A stretch of DNA of 64,000 nt. It comes from Viridothelium virens (lineage: Eukaryota > Ascomycota > Dothideomycetes > Trypetheliales > Trypetheliaceae). The translations under genes and the position numbers were made by a program. Location of the stretch: positions 33,590 to 97,589 of the forward strand of contig ML991860.1 of the NCBI GenBank assembly GCA_010094025.1, read 5' to 3'. The notes under the pieces are model-generated. The model did no database searches, was not told where the DNA came from, and saw nothing but the letters and a program-made list of their open reading frames with translations. Positions 23,751 through 36,500 of this stretch are shown here, piece after piece. Within the stretch, counting starts at the first letter, position 1; each line of letters begins with the position of its first letter.

Positions 23751-24590
23751 ATGGACGGAAAACTTACTCAATCGACTATCTCTTCCTCTAATGAAGAGCT
23801 CCATCTCGAAGAAATCCCCCCTTGCCACTTTCCGCAATACGGGAATGGTACCGGAGACCGCAAGGAGGCCTCAGTGGACGTGAACTTGGAGCAGCCAACG
23901 AGGCTGCATAGTCTGGTAAAAGCTGGCGAAGATGAGCTCCAAAGCACTTTGCGAACTGCTTGGGGATTACTCCTTCGCTGCTATACAGGGTTGGATGAAG
24001 TATGCTTTGGATATAGAGAGGTGCCCGGCGAGGCTGCGAACGGCGAACTTCTCGAAGAAGTAGGAAACGACCTCCTCACTATCCGTACCTTAAAGATGGT
24101 CTTTGAGCATGCAAACCGGCTCTCCGAATCCGTCGATATGGCTAAAAAGTCATATTCTCAAGAAATCCAGCGATTGAAACATAGCCGCGAACGGAGACGC
24201 GGACTTCAGTCGCTGCCAAAACGAAGACCTTTCAACACAACAATCGTCTTCGAAGAAAAATCCAGCAATCCGGGCGATCAGCAGGACTGTCAGTCTTTAT
24301 TGCGTGAAGCAGGGACGTCCTCCGGTGTAAGTAAAATCCTTGTAACGATGGAGAGGCAATTCTGATGATTCCACAGTGCGATCTTTGCCTGTATATTAGA
24401 GCCTCAGAGGCTTCTGTGAACATTAAACTAATGTGGTGGAGCTCCGAGATGTCTGTAGATCAGGCTGCGAACGTTGCGAGTACTTTCGATGTAGTGCTGA
24501 GTGCGATTTTGCTGAACTCAGAGACGAGGATCGCCAACTTGGACTATTTCAGTGAACTGAACAGGCAGGTCGTCTGCAGATGGAATCAGC
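23751..24590 (+). other. NRPS segment: N-terminal condensation-domain remnant
   Basis: Residues about 60-250 resemble only the C-terminal half of a condensation domain: a TAWGLLLRCYTGLDEVCFGY stretch matches the TAWALALRCYTGSDKVCFGY block of C1 in the same protein. The N-terminal half with the HHxxxDG catalytic motif is absent. The 50 bp intron falls inside this remnant. It may be a structural cap on A1. Confidence 0.8.
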
Positions 24591-27500
24591 ACGGCCCCGA
24601 GGAGGAATTGAAATGCATTCATGAGGTCATACAGAACCAGGTAACTTGTCGTCCCAACGCTGAAGCGGTTTGCGCATGGGATGGCTCTTTGACCTATGTC
24701 GAGCTCTCAACATACGCGTCCCGCTTAGCGCAATATCTGCTTGATATGGGTGCCAGTGCCAATACTTTTATTCCTCTGTGCTTTGACAAGTCCAAATGGA
24801 ATGTTGTCGCAATGCTCGCGGTCTTGAAGGCCGGAGCTGCATTTGTACCCTTTGACCCGGCCCATCCCAAGAATCGCTTGGAATCTCTTGCTCGCAAGGT
24901 CGGGGCTCAAACCCTTTTGTGCTCGGTAAAGCACACTGAAGCTCTCGCGGGGGTGGCAGAGAATATTGTTCCCGTTGATGCCAATCTGATGGAAAGGTTG
25001 TCAGCAGTGACCAATGCTCAAATATCTCGTGCGACGAGTCGGGACCGCGCATATCTTATATTTACCTCTGGAACGACCGGCGAACCCAAGGGCACGGTTG
25101 TATCCCATGCAGCATATTGCTCTAGCGCCAAGGCCCATGGACCAGCTATGCTAATCAATTCCGAATGTCGGGTGTTGCAGTTTGCCGCGCATACATTTGA
25201 CGCTAGTCTGGTTGAAATCCTAACAACGCTGATCGTGGGGGGTTGCGTCTGCATACCCAGCGAGGAGGCCCGTCTCAATAGCGTCGCAGAAACTATCGCT
25301 GCAATGCACGTGAATTGGGCAGTTCTTACACCATCCTTTATTGGATATCTTGAGCCCTCCACTGTGCCTAGTTTGAAGACACTGGTTTTGGCGGGTGAGG
25401 CCATGTCATCGGACCAGATCACCACATGGTCGAAGATCAAACTGGTCAATGGTTATGGGCCTAGTGAATGTGCGGTTTGCTCGCTCGTCAATTTCCCAGT
25501 TACTCACAAGTCTGGTCCCACAAATATTGGACGGGCAGTCGGGACCCGATGCTGGGTAGCGGACCAGGACGACCATAATAGACTAGTACCGGTCGGCTGT
25601 ACTGGAGAACTTCTTATCGAAGGGCCGACGCTTGCCGAAGGTTACCTCAACGATGAGAAAAAGACATCCGATTCTTTCATCAATGATCCTGCTTGGATAA
25701 CGCTCACGGGCACTTCGGGACTGTCAAGACGAATGTACAAAACCGGAGACTTGGTTCGACAAAATTGCTCCGACGGCACTTTCAACTTTGTAGGACGCAA
25801 AGATACCCAGGTCAAGGTCCATGGCCAGCGTGTAGAGCTTGGAGAAATCGAGCATCACTTGAATGTAGAGAAGGATATCCAGCATGGCGTCGTGCTCTTC
25901 CCAAAGTCGGGGTTCTGTTCCAAGCGCGTCGTTGCTGTTGCATCTCTTATTCCATCGCTTCTTTCCGAGTCAACTAAAGAAAGAAGATTACTTCAGCTTG
26001 TCGAAGGTCAAGAAAAAGAGATTGCAGATTCTTACGTCGTTCAACTCCGTCAGTCTTTGTCGCGTAACCTTCCCCATTACATGGTCCCGTCTATTATTCT
26101 GCTTGTCGAGTCTATTCCATTCCTTTCTTCTGGAAAACTTGATCGCAAGCGGATAGCGAAATGGGTTGAGAATATTGGAGCAGAGGCGTATCACCTTGCG
26201 ACTGGCATTACCAGACCTGAGGAGTCGTCGAAGAAAGACAAATCAAAGACCGAAGAAATCATCCAATCTGTTTGGGGCCACGTTCTCGACTTGCCAACGG
26301 AGTACATTAGCTTGGATCGACCCTTCTTGAGCTTTGGTGGTGACTCCATCTCGGCCATGCAGGTGATGCGGCAGTGCCAAAAAAAGGGCATCCGCCTTAC
26401 TGTTCAAGATGTAATTCGGAGCAAGTCAATCAGTCACTTAGCACTTTCCGCCAGAGAAGTCCAAGCTCCCTCTCAACGTATCGAGGCAGTGGAACAGACC
26501 TTCGACCTCTCTCCAATCCAAAAAATGTTCTTTGAGCTGCAGAACCAAGGGCAAGATCATTTCAATCAGAGTTTCTTCCTTCGCATAACCCGCCACGTCA
26601 CGCAGCAAGATCTTCGGAAGGCTGTTGAATCCATAATTGATTGTCATTCGATGTTACGAGCACGGTTTTCCAAAAACAGCAATAATGGAGTATGGCAGCA
26701 GCGGATTACCACAGATGTTGCCACCTCCTATCGTCTGAACGAACATTATTACGACAGGAAAGACCAGGTTACTTCAGAGATCGCCCGGACCCAGGCTTCA
26801 CTTGATCCAGTGCACGGGCCGGTTTTCGCTGTCGACCTTTTCAACATGTCCGGTGGAGACCAGCTCGTGTTCATGGTCGGCCATCATCTTGTAATCGATC
26901 TTGTGTCGTGGAGAATCATCCTCGAAGATATGGAAGAGTTGCTCACCAACCCTCAACGCTCTTCCATAGCTGATCCTCCATTGCCCTTCCAGACGTGGTG
27001 TCAATTGCAAGCTGAGCACTGCACATCATTCCAGGTCGATCAAGTCCTACCAAGCCATGATGTGCCGGTAGGAGACGGCGCATACTGGGGCATGGAACAT
27101 CAACCAAACGTTTATGGAGATGTCCTTACCGAAGGATTTGAAGTGGATGCCGCTACCACTTCGAAGTTGACGTCCAAAAGCCACGAGGCTCTGGGGACGG
27201 AAACTGTGGATCTCCTGCTGTCTGCATTGATTCATTCTTTCACTCAGACTTTCACCGATAGATTGGCGCCTCCTATATACAACGAAGGACATGGACGCGA
27301 GGTATGGGATTCCGAAATCGACCTATCCAAGACCGTTGGTTGGTTCACGGTGATGTATCCTGTTTGGGTCTCTTCAGTAGCTGCAGGCGACCTGGTGGAG
27401 ACGACTCGCCGAGTAAAAGACCTTCGCCGACAGATACTTGGAAATGGAAGGCCGTATTTCGCTAGCCGTCTTCTAACCTCGGCGGGTAGAGATCGCTTCA

Positions 27501-30500
27501 GCAGCCACTGGCCGCTGGAGATTACATTTAACTACCTTGGTCTGTACCAACAGCTCGAGCGTGAGGGTGGACTCTTGGTTCCTGCCGAGAAAATGGCCGG
27601 AGAAGCGCGTGGAGCTGGTGGAATTGCCGACGTCGGGCACAAAACGCCTCGCTTTGGTTTGTTCGAGATCTCCGCGGTCGTTGTACAGGACCGACTCAGG
27701 TTCTCTTTCACGTTCAATCGTCACATGAGCCGTCAGCAAGAGATAAGATCTTGGATACAGCGGTCCGAGGAAACGCTAGGCCTGTTAGCTAACGAGCTAT
27801 CCGAGATGAAGCCTGAGCGTACCTTGAGCGATTTCCCGCAACTGGCACTCACTTACGACCGTTTCCAAATGATGACTCAAAAATTGATACAGATCGGAGT
27901 ACCAGGCATTGACGCGGTCGAAGATGTATACCCTTGCTCTCAAATGCAGCAAGGACTATTACTTAGCTTGACTAAAGACTCCGCATACTATGGAGTTCAC
28001 GTCGTCCAAGAGGTCAAAACAAAGGGTTCTGCGCCTGTCAACAGCGAACGCTTAGTGGAAGCGTGGGAGCAGGTCGTGAACAGGCACGCTGCTCTCCGGA
28101 CCATTTTCGTGGAGAGCTTCAGCCAAGACAACGCCATGTACGACCAAATCGTTCTGAAGCGTATCGATCCTGATGTGATACGCACAACGCGTGAAAGCGG
28201 CGAGGAAGCAGTGAAATACCTCAGCGAGTTACAGGCTGCAAGCAACAACGATGGCCGACGCCCACCTCATAGATTTACCATCTGTGAGACAAGCTCCGGT
28301 CGCGTCTTCTGTAAGCTGGAGATTAGCCATACCATTATGGATGGGGCGTCTATGTCGATCATTTTCCAGGACCTTGGCCGAGCGTACGAAGGGCTTCTCT
28401 CTGGTCCAAAACCACTATATGGGGATTATATCGCATACCTTCGCAGTCAACCTCTAGACACGAGTTTAGAGTTTTGGCGCTCTTACCTCAAGAATGCGGA
28501 ACCCTGCCTTTTCCCGGTTCTGAATGAGGGCATCGTCAAAGAGAAGGAGCTCCATTCTATCCACATGACATTCGAGGAATTGCGGCGATTGCAAGAGGTC
28601 TGCGATGAGCACAATGTGACGCTCTCGAATGCAATCCATACCGCATGGGCTCTGGCACTACGCTGTTACACTGGATCAGACAAGGTTTGCTTTGGATATT
28701 TGACGTCCATCAGGGACGCGCCTGTCGACATGGCTGAAGAAGCGGTCGGGCCGTTCATTAATATGCTCGCTTGCAGCGTAGACATCTCATCGGATGTGCG
28801 GGTTGGCGATGTGGTTGACCAAGTCCAAACCGATTACGTAAACAGTTTACCCCATCGAGGAACGCCACTTGCCGAGGTTCAACACGCGCTTCGCTCTGAA
28901 CTAGCGAGTAGCGCGCTTTTCAACACCGCGCTTTCCTATCGTCGACTCCCACCTGCTGATCATGGCACCCATTCAGCGATATCCTTCCGCGAATGCGCGC
29001 CTATTTATGATCCGACAGAATACAATGTGTCTATCAATGTTGAAGTTGATGAAGAGGCAGCCTTCCTCACATTGGACCATTGGACGGATTGTTTGTCCGA
29101 TGGACAAGCTGCAAACGTCGCCGATACATTTCTGCAAGCATTGCACAATATTACCTACAATCGGTATGAAAAGGTAGGTCGGCTAAACTTTTTAGGTGAT
29201 AAATCAAAAGACCAGGTATGGAGCTGGAATAGTAGCATCCCGCAGAGAATTGACGAGTGTATCCCTGGGGTGCTCGAACGACTTGCTGTTTCGCAACCGA
29301 ATGCGCCTGCAGTGCACGGATGGGATGCCGAATTCACATTTGCAGATCTAGACCGACTTGCGGAGCGACTTGCTAGTTTTCTGGCCACCTTAGGAGTTGG
29401 ACCTGAGTCCTTGGTCCCTATCTGTTTTGATAAATCAGCATGGACCATTGTCACCATGGTCGCCATCTTGAAGGCTGGCGGAGCCTTTGTCCCGTTAGAC
29501 GCGACACATCCTAGGAGTGCCATTGAAAGACGAGTCCGCGACTGTCAAGCACGCCATGTTCTTGTTGCGCCAACTCGGGCCGAAATGTTTCAAGACCTTG
29601 TCCCACATGTAGTTCCAGTGGACCGGTCCTTCGTGGAAAATCTCCCAGAAGCCACTAAAAACACGCATCTCAAGGTGAGCTCCAACAGCTCTTGCTATGT
29701 GATTTATACCTCTGGTAGCACGGGTAACCCCAAGGGAGTGGTCATCGAGCATGGTGCTCTCGTCAGCAGCGTTCGTGCTCACGGTTCTGTCATGGGCTTT
29801 TGCGAAAGTTCCCGGGTCCTACAATTCGCCGCGTACACCTTCGACAACTGCCTGGAAGAAATCTTCACCACTCTCATGTTTGGAGGATGTGTTTGTGTAC
29901 CATCGGATCACGATCGTCTCAACAATCTGGCTGATGTTATCAATCGCTTTGAGGTCAATCTTATGGACATCACGCCGACAGTCGCGAACTTTCTACATCC
30001 TTCAGAAGTCCCTACAGTGAAAATCCTGGCATTTGGTGGGGAAGCTGTCAACGAGAAGGTCAGGGAAACCTGGGCCGGAAAAGTGACGTTGGGTGGAGTT
30101 TATGGTCCGACTGAGTGCTCGATCAACTGCATGTGGAACGGTGATATTGCCACCAGCGCCGATGCGACCAATATCGGCTATGCTATTGGTAGCGTCTCTT
30201 GGGTGGTCAATCCATCCGATCACAATCAACTCATGCCCATAGGATGCGCGGGTGAATTGCTGATTGAAGGCCCCATCCTTGCAAGAGGTTATTTCAATGA
30301 CCACGCCAAGACGTCCGCAGCTTTCATCGAAAACCCTTCTTGGGTGGCTAGAGAAATGGGAACGCAAAAAACGATCCGCCGTATGTATAAGACTGGTGAT
30401 CTTGTCAGGTACAATTCCGACGGGTCAGTGATCTATCTCGGGCGCAAAGATACCCAAGTGAAACTCAATGGCCAGCGTATCGAGGTAGGAGAGATTGAGC

Positions 30501-33500
30501 ATCATGTAAAAGCCAATCTTCCACCGGAAGCGCAATCCGCGGTTGAGTTGATGACGAGTACTGCTAATGGAAGGTCTACAAAGGCCCTCGCTACATTCTT
30601 CGGCCTACAATCCGATGGATCTGTTCCTTCAGCAGGTAGTGCAGACTTTATTCTTCCTATGACCGAATCTTTATCATCAACAGCGCGAGCCTTGGAATCT
30701 GCACTTGTCGAAGCCTTGCAGTCTTACATGATTCCGTCTGTCTACATTCCTGTCGCGCAGATGCCGATGACATCTTCGGGCAAGTTGGACCGCCGAACCC
30801 TCCGAACAGCTGCTGAGGCTCTTCCCGAGGAGAAAATTGCGGCCTACAGGCTTGCAGGGAAAAAGACTGGAAGAGCACCTGCCACTGAAGTAGAGTTACT
30901 GCTACAGAAGTTATATGCATCAGTGTTGAATATTCAGACCGATGCCATCGGTGTTGACGACGATTTCTTCCGTCTTGGAGGAGATTCCGTCAGTGCTATG
31001 CGACTTGTTACAGCTTCCCGCCGCGAAGGAATATTACTGTCCGTTGCTAGCATTTTTCAAAGACCAAAGCTTGTGGACATGGCTGCCCATGTCCTGACAA
31101 CATCCAACGGATTAAAACCAGATCTCGTGCAGCCAGCCATCAGGCCATTCGCTCTCATTAAGGGCGTTGACTCCATCGGCGACCTCATCGCGGATCTGGC
31201 ATCTCAGTGTCGCATCGAAAAGGATTGTATAGAAGACATCTATCCCTGTACTTCGATTCAACAAGGGCTCATAGCACTTTCAAACAAAGAGCCCGGAGCC
31301 TACGTTGCGCAAAGTGTTTACCGCCTGTCCTCCGACATTGATATGAACAGATTTAAGGAATCCTGGGAGGCTATCGTTGGTGAAGAGTCTGTCCTTCGTA
31401 CTCGAATCGTCTATACCAAAGCTTTGGGATTCTTACAAGTTGTTGTTCGTGAGCCGATCACATGGCAGGAAATTAATGATGGAGAAGAGCTTTCAGAACT
31501 GAATCGCCAAGTTCCCTTGTATAACGGGGGCTCCCTTAGCAACTACGCCATCGTCGGAGCAAACTCGAATGACAGGCATTTTGTCTGGACACTTCACCAC
31601 GCATTGTATGACGGGTGGAGCATGCCATTGATTCACGACAGAGTTCAAAAACTATACGAGAGTGGCCAACTGAGAGACGCAGCTCTTGCTTCGCCATATT
31701 CGAGATTCATCTCTTACCTTACCAATCTTGATCTTGATGAATGCGACGAGTTCTGGAGATCAAACCTGGCCAATTCTTCGTCTCATCAGTTCCCTCAGCT
31801 GCCCTATCCAGCTTATCAGGTGTCTGGCACCACCACGTTAAAGTACGCCGCTCGCATTCCCAGCGGAACTCGGACCGATATCATCATGTCATCAAAAATT
31901 CGGGCTGCGTGGGCTCTGGTCGTGGCAGCCTACTCAGGCTCGGATGATGTTGTGTTTGGAGAGACTGTGACCGGCCGCGATGCCCCTGTACCAGGTCTGG
32001 TCGATATGATTGGACCGACTCTTGCAACAATACCAAGGCGGTTAGAAGTCAATCGCAATCTGAGTATCCAAGACTACTTGACAGACGTCCAGCGGAAATC
32101 TGGTGAGGTATTGCCTTATCAACAGGCTGGGTTGCAACGTATCAAGAAATTAAGTCTCGATACTGAAATAGGCTGCGGATTTCAAAACTTGATTGCCATC
32201 AATCATGGCGGTCAGGATTGCGATGAAAACTTCTGGAATCCTCAAAATTCCGGCACGGTTGGGAACAATTTCTTTACGTACCCACTCACCCTGTCCTTTA
32301 CTATCAACGATTCGGCAGTCGACATTGAGGCGCACTATGATCAAAATATTCTCCCTATGTGGCGGCTTCAAAAGCTTCTACACTGTTTCGAACACGTTCT
32401 TGTGAAGTTGAATTCCACCGCAAGCAACGAGGACAAAGTTGGAACCGTCGGAATGATCAGTAATGAAGACCGCCAAATGATAACCCGTTGGAACAGGGCA
32501 CCATTGCAGAGATTGAACGAATGTGTCCACCTTAGAATTGAGCAACAAGTATCATCACTCCCGAAGGCTACGCCCGCTGTGTCTTCTTGGGATGCTGACT
32601 TTACATACCTGGCGCTCAATAACCAAGCAACTCGCCTCGCTCACTATCTGCACGAGAAAGGCGTTGGTCCGAATGTTTTTGTACCTCTTTGTTTTGAAAA
32701 ATCGGCATGGACAATCGTTGCAATGCTAGCCGTGCTGAAAGCTGGAGGTGCTTTTGTTCCGTTGGATCCTTCTCATCCCTTACCTCGGCTCTGTGGAATT
32801 ATCCAGGACACAGAAGCGAAATTGGTTTTGTGCTCGTCCCGATATAGAAGCCTCGCTGAGCAGATCGCTCCATCAGCTCTGACCATTGACCGAGAGACAT
32901 TGAGTCGGCTATCTATCAACAACACCACGCTCCCCACCTGTGCTAGCGATAGCCAGGCGTACGTCATCTTCACCTCCGGGACAACTGGCAAACCTAAAGG
33001 CACCATCGTGAGCCATGGAGCCTTCTGTACTGGTGCTATTGCTCACGGCTCAGCTATGGGTATGCAAGATACGTCGCGTGTTTTACAATTTGCCTCCTAC
33101 ACCTTCGATGCCAGTATAATGGAAATTTTGACCACGCTTATATTCGGCGGTTGCGTTTGTGTACCACATGAAGAAGATCGATTGAACAACATTACAAGCA
33201 TCATGAACAAGCTTGATGTCAACTGGGCTCTTTTGACTCCTTCGTTCGTCCAAAATATCAGTCCGTCCTTGGTCCCTAAACTTAAGACCCTAGTCTTAGG
33301 TGGCGAGGCCATGTCGCAAACTCACATTTCTACGTGGGCACAACACGTAAAATTGCTCAACGCCTATGGACCCAGCGAAACGGCTATAATCGCCGCAGTC
33401 AATCCTCACATGTCTCTAGAAACGAACCCTGCGAATATTGGTTGGGCTGTTGGAGGACGCTGCTGGATTGTAGACCGCCTAAATTCTGATCGCTTAGCAC

Positions 33501-36500
33501 CAATTGGATCACCTGGGGAGCTTTTGGTCGAAGGACCAATCCTTGCTGAAGGCTATTTGAAAGAGGAGCGGAAGACCGCTGATGCTTTCGTCCAGTCACC
33601 CCTGTGGACCCGTGACTGGGAACAAAACGGACAAACTGCAGGGAGACGCTTCTACAAAACGGGTGATCTTGTGCGTTACAGCGCAGATGGGACAATGATA
33701 TACCTTGGTCGAAAAGATACTCAAGTCAAGGTCCGCGGACAACGACTTGAACTTGGCGAGGCAGAATACCATCTCGCTACCGATCCATCTGTCAAGCATG
33801 GCGTAATAGTCATGCCGACGGAAGGTCCTTGTGCGAAACAGCTCACTGCAGTCACATCGCTGCAAACTTTGGCAACGTTGAAGTCATCCTTGAGCGAACT
33901 CAGTCTTGTTCATAAAGACGAAGCGCGGCAGCACTTACCGAGCATTCGCGAGCGACTTGGATCGCACCTCCCTGCGTACATGGTGCCGACGAAATGGATA
34001 TTTGTACAAGAAATTCCACTTCTACCTTCGGGCAAACTAGACCGGAGGCAAGTCACAAAATTCGTTGAAACCATGAACGAAGCAACCCACCATCAAATCT
34101 GCGACATCGAAATTGAGCAGGAAGACAAAGCTTGGCAAGCGACTGGTGTTGAGAAACAGCTACAAAACATCTTTAGTTACGTGCTCAACCTTCCCACTGA
34201 ACAGATTGGACCCCATGCATCCTTTTTGCATCTTGGTGGAGACTCGATTACAGCTATGCAAGTCATGGCCCAATGCAGGGCCGAAAATCTCGGTGTTACA
34301 GTTCAAGACATCATTCAAAGCAAATCAATCGCGGACCTCGCATCACGTGTAACACTGCCGAAGAAGCAGATCGAAGCAGGAGAAGACATTGATGTGCTGT
34401 TTGAACTTTCTCCGATCCAGCAACTATACTTCGAGTGCATGAGCAACGAGCCGAACCACTTCAACCAAAGTGTCTTGCTCAGATTAACTCGTCATAAGCA
34501 ATCTCAGGATATCGTGCGTGCCATCGAATCCATAGCTAACTCTCACTCTATGCTCCGGGCGCGCTTCTTCAAAACGGATCTAGGTGAATGGAAACAAAAG
34601 ATAACCCAAGATGTCGCAGGCTCATATCGCTTCCATATACACGACAACGACGCTCAGATAGCGACTATAGTGGAAGAGAGTCAAATGAGCCTCAACGTCC
34701 AGACTGGCCCGGTCTTTGCTGTCGACATGTTCAAATCCGATGGAAATGGGAGCTATATCCTTTCAATCGTTACGCATCACCTTGTCGTTGACGTTGTGTC
34801 ATGGCGCATCATCCTTCAGGATTTGGAAGACCTCCTGTTAACCAATAAATTGACTGCTCAGAACTCTTTGACCTTCCAGGCATGGTGTCGACTGCAACTT
34901 GAGCATACTAGATCCAAGCAGACCAGCAGGCTTTTGACGGGTGTGGATATGCCAGCTCCAGCTCTGGATTATTGGGGAATGACCAATATCAGCAATACTC
35001 ATGGTGAGAGTGTTGATACAGGCTTTGAGCTGAATGTCAAGACTACGTCGCTCTTGCTGGGTGCTTGCAACGAAGCCCTTCGGACGGACATTGTCGACAT
35101 TTGCCTTACGGCGATGTTGCAGTCGTTTCACGGCGTCTTCTCCGATCGACCAAGACTTCCAGCAATCTTCAACGAAGGCCATGGACGTGAACCTTGGGAT
35201 TCTCAAATCGACCTATCCCGAACAGTTGGCTGGTTCACGACAATTACTCCCATATACTTACCAAGCATATCGGCGGAACATTTTGACACTATCAGCATAC
35301 TACGTTGGATCAAAGACACTCGGAGGCGTGAACCCGATAAGGGACGAGAATATTTCGCACATCGTTTCCTGTCAGAAGATGGCAGGCAAAAATTCCACGG
35401 GCACTGGCCAATGGAAATCAGCTTCAATTATCTTGGGCAATTGCAACAATTGGAGAGGAAAGAAGCGCTGCTGCAGCCTCTGGAAAGCCTGTCTGGGCAG
35501 TCAGTAAACACGATGTCTGATATCGGCAAAGAAGTTCCCCGTTTCGCGCTGATCGAGACGTCAGCTGCAGTGAACCAAGGTAGCCTCAAGGTCACCTTCA
35601 GCTACAATAAGAACATGAAGCGTCAGCAACAAATTGAGCAATGGGTCGCTGAGTACCAAAAGACGCTTGAAAGAATCGTCGAGCAATTGGTACAATCGAA
35701 GATGGAACCAACTCTCGATGATTTTCCGTTACTGCCGCTTGCTTACGATGGTCTCACTAACCTTGCTCAAAAGCTGCCTCAGATGGGCTTATCATCCTTT
35801 GAGGAGCTGGAAGATGCCTATCCATGCTCGGCAATGCAGCAAGGAATTCTATTTAGCCAGCTCAAGAATCCGGCCACCTACAATTATCGATCTATTATCG
35901 AGGTGCGGCCAACGCGAAAGGAGCAAAGGATTGAGACTGGTCGCCTGGAAGAGGCTTGGCAAGCCGTCGTTCAACGACATGCGTCCTTGAGGACCATATT
36001 CATTAACAACGTTTCGCAGCAAGGTTTGATGGACCAAGCGGTAGTCAAAAAATGGACTGCCAGGGTAGATCGATTGGAAGAATGCGATGATGCAGAGATT
36101 GTCCAGAAGCTTGAAGCACGTCCTCCCATCGACTTCAACAATTCCAAGCCGCCTCATTTCTTCACGATAGCAAAAACGTCCTCGAACCGAGTGTTTTGCA
36201 TGCTTGACATAAGTCATGCCATTTCCGATGGGAGCTCTATGCCGATACTACTTCGCGATCTTGCTCAAGCATATACTGGGCAACCGGCACTTAACCTCAA
36301 AGGTCCACTCTTTGGCCAATACATCTCCCACATCCAATCAGGCTCTCAGCAAGCCGATATGGATTATTGGAAGTCATACCTTGCGGATATTGAGCCTTGT
36401 TACTTCCCTAACCTTGGGAACTCCACCAAAGAAACGAGAACACTCAACACTTTGGTTTTGCCGTTGTCAAGAGCGTCTCAGTTACCTACCTTCTGTGCAA

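Noticed and set aside
23542-23883. Possible upstream exon supplying the missing half of the NRPS N-terminal C domain
   Set aside because: It lies in a different frame, is Arg/Lys-rich and shows no HHxxxDG or other C-domain motif.
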